DNA of 64,000 nt, from NCBI RefSeq assembly GCF_041360795.1, contig NZ_JBFUPW010000001.1:1488001-1552000 (forward strand), given 5' to 3'. A program made the position numbers and the translations under genes. The first letter of the stretch is position 1; each line of letters starts with the position of its first letter. Shown in pieces: positions 38,426 to 46,514 of the stretch. Source of the DNA: Arthrobacter_E sp041360795 (GTDB lineage: Bacteria > Actinomycetota > Actinomycetes > Actinomycetales > Micrococcaceae). The notes beneath the pieces are model-generated. The model saw only the letters and a list, made by a program, of their open reading frames with translations. It was not told the DNA's origin and made no database searches.

Positions 38426-38809
38426 TCAGCGGCTGCGGCGGCCCGCGGGACGCTGGGCGCCCTGCTTCCGCGCCGAGAGGGCCGAACGGACACCGTGGCT
38501 GAAAGCAGCCACCTTGATCAGCGGACCGCCCACGGTCGCCGAGATGAGGGAGGAGAGCGCCGAAAGGTTCGCACTGGCATCCGCGACGTTGTTCGAGATG
38601 CCGTCCACCTTCTTGAGCTGCTCATTGGTCGTGGTGACGGTGGCCGTCACCTCCGTCATGAGGGGCTGGGCGCCGTCGCTCAGCTCCTTGATGGAATCCC
38701 TGATCTCGTCCAGCACCTTGCCCAGCTTCAGGATGGGCACTGCGAGGAAGAGGACCAACAGCAGGAAGACTCCGGCTGCGATGAGACCGGCAATGTCACC
38801 GCCACTCAT
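38426..38809 (-). CDS. DUF948-type membrane protein
   Basis: A 127-residue protein with an N-terminal membrane helix (about residues 7-30) and a long cytoplasmic helix typical of DUF948 proteins (VLDEIRDSIKELSDGAQPLM, then TVTTTNEQLKKVDGISNNVAD), which looks like a coiled coil. The tail is basic (ARKQGAQRPAGRRSR). The ATG at 38809 follows AAGGAG. Proteins of this type sit next to alaS in many actinobacteria; function is not established. Confidence 0.8.
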   Translation of the reverse strand: MSGGDIAGLIAAGVFLLLVLFLAVPILKLGKVLDEIRDSIKELSDGAQPLMTEVTATVTTTNEQLKKVDGISNNVADASANLSALSSLISATVGGPLIKVAAFSHGVRSALSARKQGAQRPAGRRSR

Positions 38810-38882
38810 GACTTTTCTCCTTGAGGTTCGTGGACAAGCACGTGTCCTACCTTATCGCCCGTGACCGCCGGCACGGCCCGGG

Positions 38883-38917
38883 AAAGAGAAAGAGCCCGTG
38901 GCCAGGGCCACGGGCTC
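38883..38917 (-). terminator. rpsD terminator
   Basis: GAGCCCGTGGCC pairs with GGCCACGGGCTC (12-bp potential stem, minimal loop), followed on the minus strand by CTTTCTCTTT. It ends the rpsD transcript 14 bases after the stop codon. Confidence 0.85.
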
Positions 38918-38930
38918 CTTCCAGAGGCTC

Positions 38931-39557
38931 TTAGCGAGCGTAGAATTCCACGACGAGCTGCTCTTCGCAGGTCACGGGAACCTCAGCACGCTTCGGGCGA
39001 CGCACCAGGCGTGCCTGAAGGGCCTCAAGCTTGACATCCAGGTAAGCCGGGACGGCCGGCAGGACATCGCGGTGGGCGCCGGCGGCAGCAAGCTGCAGCG
39101 GGACCATCGGGATGCTGCGCGGGTGCACGTGGATCAGCTGGCCTTCGGAAACGCGGAAGGACGGGCGGTCCACGCGCTGTCCGTCAACCATGATGTGGCG
39201 GTGCACCACGAGCTGGCGGGCCTGGGCGATCGTGCGGGCGAAGCCTGCACGAAGAACCAGGGCGTCCAGGCGCATTTCAAGCAGCTCGACCAGGTTCTCA
39301 CCGGTCAGACCCTTGGTGCGACGAGCTTCCTCGAAGACGCGGGTCATCTGAGCTTCACGGATGCCGTACTGAGCGCGCAGACGCTGCTTTTCACGCAGAC
39401 GAACGGCGTAGTCGGAATCCTGCTTCTTGCGGGCGCGGCCATGTTCGCCGGGTCCATACGGACGGCGCTCCATGTACTTGGCGGCCTTGGGAGTCAGAGC
39501 GATGCCGAGGGACCGCGAAAGGCGGGCCTGACGGCGAGCACGAGTGCTGTTAGCCAC
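38931..39557 (-). CDS. rpsD: Ribosomal protein S4, zinc-free type
   Basis: Binds 16S rRNA early in 30S assembly. The 208-residue protein has the S4 RNA-binding domain (LEMRLDALVLRAGFARTIAQ, RQLVVHRHIMVDGQRV). The N-terminal extension that carries zinc-binding cysteines in C+ type S4 reads ARLSRSLGIALTPKAAKYME, with no Cys, so this is the C- type. The gene stands alone with its own promoter and terminator rather than in the alpha operon with rpsM, rpsK and rpoA. The GTG at 39557 follows GGAAGGAC. Confidence 0.97.
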   Translation of the reverse strand: MANSTRARRQARLSRSLGIALTPKAAKYMERRPYGPGEHGRARKKQDSDYAVRLREKQRLRAQYGIREAQMTRVFEEARRTKGLTGENLVELLEMRLDALVLRAGFARTIAQARQLVVHRHIMVDGQRVDRPSFRVSEGQLIHVHPRSIPMVPLQLAAAGAHRDVLPAVPAYLDVKLEALQARLVRRPKRAEVPVTCEEQLVVEFYAR

Positions 39558-39755
39558 TTGTGTCCTTCCAATGGTGCGGTTTTTGTGGTGTTAACTGGCC
39601 TCCCGTATGGAGAGCATCGGCAAACCGCCGCCTTTTGCTACTGGTCCCGGGCGCGCGCCACCCTCGCGGAGAACCGTGAGAAGGGTGCTTGCCGGCGGGA
39701 TCATGCCAGACAAACCTCAATTCTAGCATGGTGGTCCTGCCTGGTTCAGCGCTGC
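39558..39755 (-). promoter_or_regulatory. rpsD promoter and about 155-base leader RNA
   Basis: The -35 TGAACC (39748-39743), 17-base spacer and -10 TAGAAT (39725-39720) with TGC in front make the best conventional promoter in the window. Transcription should start near 39713, giving a leader of about 155 bases. By eye the leader can form several stems, for example CUCC/GGGAG around 39608-39620 and a GC-rich one in its first half. S4 represses its own synthesis through mRNA structures in other bacteria, so an autoregulatory site is plausible here but not shown. Confidence 0.65.
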
Positions 39756-41174
39756 TCAGCGCTCCCCGCGCACGATGCCCCGCAGCCGCTCCAGGCGTGC
39801 CGCGATCTCCCGCTCGGAGCCGTTAGCGGTCGGCTCATAGTAGTTCCGGCCCACGAGGTCGTCCGGCGGATACTGCTGCCGGGCGATCGAATGAGGCGCG
39901 TCGTGGGCGTAGACATACCCCTTGCCGTGGCCCAGGCCCTTTGCGCCTGGATAGTGGGCGTCACGCAGAGGCATAGGGATATCGGTGCCCTTCCCCGCTC
40001 TGACGTCCGCCAGCGCCTTGTCGATCGCCACATAGGCCGCGTTGGACTTCGGCGCGGTTGCGAGATGGACGACGGCCTCGGCCAGGATGATCCGGCCCTC
40101 CGGCATGCCGATGAGCTGCACGGCCTGCGCCGCGGCCACCGCGGTCTGGAGCGCCGTGGGATCGGCCATTCCGATGTCCTCCGCCGCGGAGATCACGATG
40201 CGCCGGGCGAGGAAGCGCGGGTCCTCCCCCGCCTCGATCATGCGCGCGAGGTAGTGCAGCGCGGCGTCGACGTCGGAGCCGCGGATCGACTTGATGAACG
40301 CGCTGATGACGTCATAGTGCTGGTCCCCCTGGCGGTCGTACCGCACCGACGCCTTGTCGATCGCCTGCTCGGCCTGCGCCAGGTGGAGCACGGCTTTGGT
40401 CTTGCCGTCCTCCCCGGAACCGCCTGCATGCTCTCCCAGCGCGACGCCGGCGGCGGCTTCGAGCGAGGTCAGCGCGCGCCGGGCGTCGCCGGTGGACACC
40501 CGGACCAGGTAGTCGAGTGCGTCCTCCTCGACCTCGATCTTGCCGCCGAGCCCCCGGTCGTCCTCGATGGCCCGTTCCAGGAGTCCGCGGATATCGGTGT
40601 CCTGCAGGGGTTTCAGGGTGAGCAGGATCGACCGCGACAGCAGGGGCGCCACGACCGAGAACGACGGGTTCTCGGTGGTCGCCGCCACGAGAATCACCCA
40701 GCGGTTCTCCACGCCCGGCAGAAGGGCGTCCTGCTGCGCCTTGTTGAAGCGATGGATCTCGTCGAGGAACAGCACGGTCCCCTGCCGGTGCAGATCCCGG
40801 CGCTGCAAGGCCTCGTCCATGACCCGGCGGACGTCCTTGACCCCGGCGGTGATGGCGGACAGCTCCACGAATTTGCGTCCCGGCGCGTTGGCGATCACGT
40901 GCGCCAGAGTGGTCTTGCCTGTTCCCGGCGGACCCCAGAGGATGATGCTCGACGGCCCGACGGCGGACGGTTCGCCGCTCGACTCCGCGAGCGACCGGAG
41001 CGGCTGGCCGGGCCGCAGCAGATGCTGCTGACCCACCACATCATCAATGGTCCGGGGGCGCATCCGCACGGCCAGCGGCGTGAGCGGATACGCGGACGAC
41101 GACGTTCCCTCACCCGAGGGGGAATCGCCCGGATCGCTCTGGGAGAAATCATCCTGGGAAAAGAGGTCAGCCAT
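39756..41174 (-). CDS. rarA: Replication-associated recombination protein A (RarA/MgsA-type AAA ATPase)
   Basis: AAA+ ATPase acting at stalled forks and single-strand gaps, related to clamp loaders. The 472-residue protein has Walker A WGPPGTGKTTLAH, Walker B VLFLDEIHRFNKAQQDALL, sensor ATTENPSFSV and the arginine-finger region LLSRS. The C-terminal tetramerisation half has SDVDAALHYLARM and the family-specific HYPGAKGLGHGKGY. The ATG at 41174 is preceded by GGGGAG. A large palindrome lies directly upstream. Confidence 0.95.
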   Translation of the reverse strand: MADLFSQDDFSQSDPGDSPSGEGTSSSAYPLTPLAVRMRPRTIDDVVGQQHLLRPGQPLRSLAESSGEPSAVGPSSIILWGPPGTGKTTLAHVIANAPGRKFVELSAITAGVKDVRRVMDEALQRRDLHRQGTVLFLDEIHRFNKAQQDALLPGVENRWVILVAATTENPSFSVVAPLLSRSILLTLKPLQDTDIRGLLERAIEDDRGLGGKIEVEEDALDYLVRVSTGDARRALTSLEAAAGVALGEHAGGSGEDGKTKAVLHLAQAEQAIDKASVRYDRQGDQHYDVISAFIKSIRGSDVDAALHYLARMIEAGEDPRFLARRIVISAAEDIGMADPTALQTAVAAAQAVQLIGMPEGRIILAEAVVHLATAPKSNAAYVAIDKALADVRAGKGTDIPMPLRDAHYPGAKGLGHGKGYVYAHDAPHSIARQQYPPDDLVGRNYYEPTANGSEREIAARLERLRGIVRGER

Positions 41175-41191
41175 GCTCCCCAGCCTAGCGG

Positions 41192-41288
41192 GCGAGGGGC
41201 CCCAGCCGATGCGGAGCGAGGGTGGGGAGCCCGGCTAGGCGCTCTCCCCGGCGGCTCCCCAACTTCGTTCCTCGGTGGGGCCCCTCGC
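41192..41288. repeat. Large imperfect palindrome (REP-like element) upstream of rarA
   Basis: GCGAGGGGCCCCA (41192-41204) and TGGGGCCCCTCGC (41276-41288) are perfect 13-base inverted repeats. Between them, GGGGAGCC and GGCTCCCC and flanking bases pair again, so about 97 bases fold into one long GC-rich hairpin. It fills most of the gap between the GNAT stop and rarA. It is far larger than an ordinary terminator and lacks a U-tract, which suggests a dispersed palindromic repeat or a mobile-repeat relic. Confidence 0.6.
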
Positions 41289-41339
41289 CGCCGTGGGCCC
41301 AGGGCGAGGGGGCCCGGCGAGCCACCAGGCTCCGCTGCC

Positions 41340-42107
41340 TCAGCACGCTCCGGGCGCGCGCCGCAATGGCGCACTGCGGTACCAGTAAGACCCGGCCTCC
41401 ACGAAACCGAGGTCCCGGTACAGGGCCACAGCCCCCTGGTTGGAACGCGTCACGCTCAGCCAGAATCCGTGCGGTGCGGCCGGTTCGGCCAGGAGCGCGC
41501 TCAGGATGGCGTGGGCATGGCCCTTGCGACGGTGCGCCTCGCGCGTGACCATGCCGTAGATCCCCGAGCACGCGCCCACGTGGATCGCCTGGCCGACGGC
41601 GACCGGGGCGCCGTCGTCGTCCCGGATGAGCGCGTACGTGGACCGGATGGATTCCTGGATGGCCCGTGCGGTGCCGGCCGCGTCGGCTCCGCCGTGTCCG
41701 CTGGTGAGCCACCAGGCGTCGAACCACTCCTCGGTCAGGTCCGGCCGGATCTCGACATGGCCGGGCGCCTGCGGGACCTTCTCGGCGGACGGCTCCCGCA
41801 CCATGAAGACCGTGTGGGACTGCGCCCGGTAACCGAGCTCGTCGAGCCGGGCGTCCAGAGCGGCGTCCGCCGGATCCGAGGTGAGCTGGAACAGCCCCGG
41901 GAGCCGCTGAGTGCGGTACCAGGACTCGGCGGCCTTGATGGCGGCGTCGACGTCATCCACGGGCGCGTAGGGCCACACCGAATTCGCCCGCTGTGTCACG
42001 CCGGAGGCACTGCGGAGCAGCCAGGCGCCGGTGTCGAACGTGGTCAGGCCCGGCCATGCTGCGTTCTGCAGCGCGGCCAGGCCTGACACGGAGGAAAGGG
42101 ACTCCAC
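41340..42107 (-). CDS. GNAT-family N-acetyltransferase
   Basis: A 255-residue protein whose C-terminal half is a GNAT domain: the acetyl-CoA loop is in REAHRRKGHAHAIL, followed by GFWLSVTRSNQGAVALYRDLGF. The N-terminal half is more diverged and may be a second, degenerate GNAT fold. The start is uncertain; GTG 42107, six bases into the gap after aspS, is preferred, with GTG 42092 as alternative. It is probably cotranscribed behind aspS. Substrate unknown. Confidence 0.82.
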   Translation of the reverse strand: MESLSSVSGLAALQNAAWPGLTTFDTGAWLLRSASGVTQRANSVWPYAPVDDVDAAIKAAESWYRTQRLPGLFQLTSDPADAALDARLDELGYRAQSHTVFMVREPSAEKVPQAPGHVEIRPDLTEEWFDAWWLTSGHGGADAAGTARAIQESIRSTYALIRDDDGAPVAVGQAIHVGACSGIYGMVTREAHRRKGHAHAILSALLAEPAAPHGFWLSVTRSNQGAVALYRDLGFVEAGSYWYRSAPLRRAPGAC

Positions 42108-42111
42108 GGGA

Positions 42112-43914
42112 TCAGACGTCCGCGGTCTCCCCTGCCGGCTTCTCAGCGGCGGCCTTCGGGGCGGGCTTGAAGTCCACACCGGCCTCCTTGCGCTGCTGCG
42201 GCGTGATGGGAGCCGGGGCAGCGGTCAGCGGGTCGTAGCCGCCACCGGACTTCGGGAAGGCGATGACGTCGCGGATGGACTCGGCGCCGGCCAGGAAGGA
42301 GACCACGCGGTCCCAGCCGAGGGCGATGCCGCCGTGCGGCGGGGCGCCGTACTTGAAGCCCTCCAGCAGGAAGCCGAACTTGCTCTCGGCCTCTTCCTTG
42401 CTCAGGCCCATGACCTCGAACACGCGCTCCTGGACATCACGCTGGTGGATACGGATGGAACCGCCGCCGAGCTCGCTGCCGTTGCAGACGATGTCGTAGG
42501 CGTAGGACAGGGCGGACTCGGGATCCGTGTCGAACGTGTCCATGAATTCCGGACGCGGCGAGGTGAACGCGTGGTGCACGGCCGTCCACTTTCCGGCGCC
42601 GACGGCGACGTCACCCGAGGCGACGGCTGCGGCGGCCGGCTCGAACATCGGTGCGTCCACGACCCACACGAACGCCCAGTCGCCTTCCGACACGAGACCG
42701 GTGCGGTGCCCGATCTCGACGCGGGCGGCGCCGAGCAGCGCACGGGACGCGGTCTTCTCACCGGCGGCGAAGAAGATGCAGTCGCCGTTGGAGGCGCCCA
42801 CCGCGGCGGCCAGGCCTTCGCGCTCGGCATCCGTCAGGTTCTTGGCGACGGGACCCGTGAGCTCGCCGTCCTCCTTGATGAGGACGTACGCGAGGCCCTT
42901 GGCGCCGCGCTGCTTGGCCCATTCCTGCCACGCGTCCAGCGTGCGGCGCGGCTGCGAGGCCCCGCCCGGCATGACCACGGCGCCGACGTACGGAGCCTTG
43001 AACACGCCGAAGTTGGTGTCCTTGAAGAACTCGGTCAGATCCGTCAGCTCCAGGCCGAAGCGCAGGTCCGGCTTGTCCGAGCCGTACTTGGCCATGGCCT
43101 CGGAGTACGGCATCCGGCGGATCGGGGTGGGGATGTCCACGCCGATGAGCTTCCAGAGCGCGACGACGAGCTTCTCGCCGAGGGCGATGATGTCGTCCTG
43201 GTCCACGAAGCTGGCTTCGATGTCCAGCTGGGTGAACTCGGGCTGACGGTCAGCGCGGAAGTCCTCGTCGCGGTAGCAGCGGGCGATCTGGTAGTACTTC
43301 TCGAAACCGCCCACCTGCAGGAGCTGCTTGAAGAGCTGCGGCGACTGCGGCAGCGCATACCAGGACCCCGGGGCCAGACGGGCGGGCACCAGGAAGTCGC
43401 GGGCGCCTTCAGGAGTGGAGCGGGTCAGCGTCGGGGTCTCGATCTCGAGGAAGCCCTCGGAGTGCAGCAGCTCGCGGGCCACGCGGCTCGCCTCGGAGCG
43501 CAGGCGCAGGTTGCGGGACAGGACCGGACGGCGCATGTCCAGGTAACGGTGCTTGAGGCGGGCCTCCTCACCGACCTCCACGTGCTCGTCGATCTGGAAC
43601 GGCAGCGGCTCGGAGGTGTTGAGCACCACGACCTTGTCCGCGATGACCTCCACCTCGCCGGTGGCCAGTGCGGGATTCTCGTTGCCCTCGGGACGCCGCT
43701 CGACCGTGCCGGTCACCTGCAGCACGAACTCATTGCGCAGACCGTGGAAGACCTCCTCCTCGCGGACCACCACCTGGGCCACGCCCGAGGCATCGCGGAG
43801 GTCCACGAAGGCCACTCCGCCATGGTCACGACGGCGGGCCACCCAGCCTGCCAGGGTGACGGTCTGTCCGATGTTCTCGGCCCGGAGTGAGCCGAGGTCA
43901 TGTGTGCGCAGCAC
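42112..43914 (-). CDS. aspS: Aspartyl-tRNA synthetase
   Basis: Class IIb synthetase of 600 residues, bacterial type. Domains in order: N-terminal OB-fold anticodon-binding domain (VTLAGWVARRRDHGGVAFVDLRD in pieces), catalytic core with motif 2 (YQIARCYRDEDFRADRQPEF in part), a large inserted GAD domain, and motif 3 (GGIALGWDRVVSFLAG). GGSIRIHQRDVQ precedes motif 3. The GTG at 43914 follows AAAGGAA; the longer in-frame reading to 43989 lacks a ribosome site. Whether it also charges tRNA-Asn cannot be read from the sequence. Confidence 0.96.
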   Translation of the reverse strand: MLRTHDLGSLRAENIGQTVTLAGWVARRRDHGGVAFVDLRDASGVAQVVVREEEVFHGLRNEFVLQVTGTVERRPEGNENPALATGEVEVIADKVVVLNTSEPLPFQIDEHVEVGEEARLKHRYLDMRRPVLSRNLRLRSEASRVARELLHSEGFLEIETPTLTRSTPEGARDFLVPARLAPGSWYALPQSPQLFKQLLQVGGFEKYYQIARCYRDEDFRADRQPEFTQLDIEASFVDQDDIIALGEKLVVALWKLIGVDIPTPIRRMPYSEAMAKYGSDKPDLRFGLELTDLTEFFKDTNFGVFKAPYVGAVVMPGGASQPRRTLDAWQEWAKQRGAKGLAYVLIKEDGELTGPVAKNLTDAEREGLAAAVGASNGDCIFFAAGEKTASRALLGAARVEIGHRTGLVSEGDWAFVWVVDAPMFEPAAAAVASGDVAVGAGKWTAVHHAFTSPRPEFMDTFDTDPESALSYAYDIVCNGSELGGGSIRIHQRDVQERVFEVMGLSKEEAESKFGFLLEGFKYGAPPHGGIALGWDRVVSFLAGAESIRDVIAFPKSGGGYDPLTAAPAPITPQQRKEAGVDFKPAPKAAAEKPAGETADV

Positions 43915-44028
43915 AGCATTCCTTTCGAGTGAGGCGGATCCTCCCGCCGCCGACGAGATACTGCAGATGCTCCGGGCGGGAAAACTCAAGGATCGTCAGG
44001 ACGTCTCGGTCCGACGCAGACGATTTTA

Positions 44029-44099
44029 CCCGGTGAGCCTGCTCCCGCCCGCCACCGGGCGCGTGCGCGCGGTGGCGGGCGGGAGCAGGACCCACCGGG
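44029..44099 (-). terminator. hisS terminator: nested perfect hairpin
   Basis: A 20-bp perfect stem (44038-44057 with 44070-44089, 12-base loop) is extended, after two or three unpaired bases, by an outer 7-bp stem CCCGGTG/CACCGGG (44029-44035 with 44093-44099). It lies between the hisS stop and aspS. A TAAAAT immediately downstream on the minus strand could be the -10 of the aspS promoter. Confidence 0.75.
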
Positions 44100-44110
44100 C
44101 TGGAGGGCGA

Positions 44111-45457
44111 TCAGTCCGCGAGGCGGGCGATGACCTGGGGACGGAGGTCCTCGGCGGCCGGGGACCAGAGAGCCGGATCGGCCGCGACCTGATCGCCGCT
44201 GCGGATGTCCTTGACCTGGTGCGCGCCGTCGGCGTCGGTGAACCAGACGAACGGGATCCCGCGGCGGTCCGCGTATTTGATCTGCTTGCCGAACTTCTCG
44301 GCCTTGGCGGCCACCTCGGTGGCGATGCCGCGGCTCCGCAGCTGTGCGGCGACATCCTGCGCGCCGGCCCAGGACTCGTCGTCGTTGAGAGCCACGAGCA
44401 CGGCGGTGGGCACGCTGCGGCTGGCGGTCGCGAACTCCTGGGACAGGATGCGGGACACCAGGCGGGTCACGCCGATGGACAGGCCGACGCCGGGGAAGGT
44501 CCGGTTGCCCTTGGTGGCCAGGGACTCGTAGCGGCCGCCCGAGCAGATCGAGCCGAGCTGCTCGTGCCCGACCAGCACCGTTTCGACGACCGTGCCGGTG
44601 TAGTAGTCGAGTCCGCGGGCGATGCTGAGATCGGCCAGCACCTTGCCCGGCGCGCGCAGCGACGCGGCGGCCACCACCTGCTCCAGTTCGGTGAGGCCCT
44701 CCTCCAGCAACGGGTGCTCGACGCCGAGCGCCCGGACCTGCTCGACGAAGGAGGTGTCCATGGTCTGGATGGTGGCGAGCTTGAGCGCCGCCTCGGCCTG
44801 CTCGGGGGTGGCGCCGAGCTCGCTCTGGAGCAGCTCGGCCACCTTCGCGGCGCCGATCTTCTCGAGCTTGTCGATGCTGCGGAGCACCCCGGCGGTGTCC
44901 TCCAGCCCGATCCCCCGGTAGAAGCCCTCGGACAGCTTGCGGTTGTTGACCCGCAGGCGGAATTCCGGGATCGGCAGGGCGGAGAGCGCCTCCGCGATGA
45001 CCAGCACGATCTCCACGTCGTAGCGGAACGGCAGTTCGCCGTCGCCCACCACATCGATGTCCGCCTGCGTGAATTCGCGCGCACGGCCCTCCTGCGGACG
45101 CTCGCCGCGCCACACCTTCTGCATCTGGTACCGGCGGAACGGGAAGGCCAGGTAGCCGGCGTTCTCCACGACGTACCGGGCGAACGGCACCGTCAGATCG
45201 AAGTGCAGGGCCAGGGCGTTGGGGTCCTGCTTGCCGGTGGCGTCCTCGTCATCCTGGAGGCGGCTGAGGCCGTACACCTCCTTGTCGATCTCGCCCTTGC
45301 GCAGCAGCTGACCCACCGTCTCGACCGCACGGGTCTCGATGGAACCGAAGCCGTGCAGTTCGAAAACGCGGCGCAGAGTGTCCAGCACATGCTGTTCCAC
45401 CACGCGTTCCTGTGGGAGCCACTCGGGGAATCCGGACAGGGAGGGGGTGCGTGCCAT
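44111..45457 (-). CDS. hisS: Histidyl-tRNA synthetase
   Basis: Class IIa synthetase of 448 residues. The core has the motif 2 region (LTVPFARYVVENAG, FPFRRYQMQKVWRGE), the histidine-A loop-like ARGLDYYTGTVVE, and a C-terminal anticodon-binding domain (VPTAVLVALNDD, RGIATEVAAKAEKFGKQIKY in part). The ATG at 45457 follows AAAGGAG. It diverges from the cyclophilin gene and precedes aspS in the same direction, separated by a strong terminator. Confidence 0.95.
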   Translation of the reverse strand: MARTPSLSGFPEWLPQERVVEQHVLDTLRRVFELHGFGSIETRAVETVGQLLRKGEIDKEVYGLSRLQDDEDATGKQDPNALALHFDLTVPFARYVVENAGYLAFPFRRYQMQKVWRGERPQEGRAREFTQADIDVVGDGELPFRYDVEIVLVIAEALSALPIPEFRLRVNNRKLSEGFYRGIGLEDTAGVLRSIDKLEKIGAAKVAELLQSELGATPEQAEAALKLATIQTMDTSFVEQVRALGVEHPLLEEGLTELEQVVAAASLRAPGKVLADLSIARGLDYYTGTVVETVLVGHEQLGSICSGGRYESLATKGNRTFPGVGLSIGVTRLVSRILSQEFATASRSVPTAVLVALNDDESWAGAQDVAAQLRSRGIATEVAAKAEKFGKQIKYADRRGIPFVWFTDADGAHQVKDIRSGDQVAADPALWSPAAEDLRPQVIARLAD

Positions 45458-45619
45458 GCTGTGAAACTCCTTTGACGTGCGGCTTTTCGCCTGTTGCGGG
45501 GGAAGCCGTGCCTAAACTAGGTGCGTCAGCCAGTTTAAGCCGCGGCTGGCGTGCGCGGCGAACGCGCGACTTTCAGTCAGACGGACGACGGCGCCACCGG
45601 GCGCCGCAGGAGGTTACGG

Positions 45620-46414
45620 GTGGCAGCCAGCAAGCAGGAGCTGCGGGAGCAGCGCCGTCGTGTGCGCCAGATGGAAGCCAGGCGCTCCCTGCGCGACGCT
45701 CAGCAGCAGCGGCGCCGCCGTGACAACACCCTCGCGATCGGCGCGGGCGTCGTCGCGGTCGCACTCGGTGTCGTGCTCCAGCTGACGGCGTTCGCCAGCA
45801 ACCCCACTCCCGAGGAGTACGCGGCGGTCCAGGCCGGGCTGCAGTCGCCGTCCGCCACCCCGTCTCCTTCCGAAAGCAATGTCGGCAACATCCCCAGCGC
45901 CGATCTCGCCCGCGGCAAAACCCTCACCGGAACTCTCACGGTGAACGGCAAACCGCTCGGCGTCACCCTGGACGGGACGAAGGCGCCGCAGGCGGTGTCC
46001 GTCTTCAAGACCCTGGCCGACCAGGACTTCTTCAAGAAGAACGGCTGCCACCGGCTGACCACCGCCTCGATCTACGTGCTGCAGTGCGGCTCCAAGGACG
46101 GCAAGGGCGGGGTGGACCCGGGCTTCCAGTGGGGGCCGGTCGAGAATGTCCCGGCGGACGGCAAATACCCGGCCGGAACCATCGCGGTGGCCCGCGCGGC
46201 CAGCACGTACAGCAACAGCACGCAGTTCTTCATCACGTACAAGGACAGCGTCCTCCCCGTGGATCAGGGCGGCTACACGGTCATGGGCCGCGTCACCTCC
46301 GGACTCGACGCCGTCACGGCCCTCGCGTCGGCCGGAGTCAAGGCAGGCGGGACATCCGCCACGGATGGCCCTCCTGCCACGGCAGTGACGATAGACTCGT
46401 TTACTCTGAAGTGA
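45620..46414 (+). CDS. Membrane-anchored cyclophilin-type peptidyl-prolyl isomerase
   Basis: A 264-residue protein with a basic cytoplasmic N-terminus (ELREQRRRVRQMEARRSLR), one membrane helix at about residues 41-60, a Pro/Ser-rich linker, and an external cyclophilin domain (about 100-264) with AVSVFKTLADQDFF, CHRLT and STQFFITYKDS. It probably isomerises prolyl bonds of exported proteins. The GTG at 45620 follows AGGAGG at ideal spacing. A possible promoter is TTGCGG-N17-CTAGGT upstream, in the gap shared with divergent hisS. Confidence 0.92.
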   Translation: MAASKQELREQRRRVRQMEARRSLRDAQQQRRRRDNTLAIGAGVVAVALGVVLQLTAFASNPTPEEYAAVQAGLQSPSATPSPSESNVGNIPSADLARGKTLTGTLTVNGKPLGVTLDGTKAPQAVSVFKTLADQDFFKKNGCHRLTTASIYVLQCGSKDGKGGVDPGFQWGPVENVPADGKYPAGTIAVARAASTYSNSTQFFITYKDSVLPVDQGGYTVMGRVTSGLDAVTALASAGVKAGGTSATDGPPATAVTIDSFTLK

Positions 46415-46514
46415 TTTTCGCTCTGACGTGATTCCCGCTTCGGACGAAGCACCATCCTCGATCCCTGCTCCGGCCGGGACCGCGCATGTTCCAACGAAGG
46501 AAAGAGTTTTAGCG

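Noticed and set aside
33994..38502. A very long plus-strand open frame (over 1500 codons) opposite mltG, ruvX and alaS, and a similar 1200-codon one opposite carB at 17005-20637
   Set aside because: Both are antisense shadows created by high GC third positions; the minus-strand genes have full family motifs, while the shadows show only biased, repetitive composition.
39640..39680. AGGGUGG followed by CGCG in the rpsD leader, resembling the T-box consensus
   Set aside because: Only part of the AGGGUGGNACCGCG core fits, no specifier stem is visible, and rpsD is not a T-box gene.
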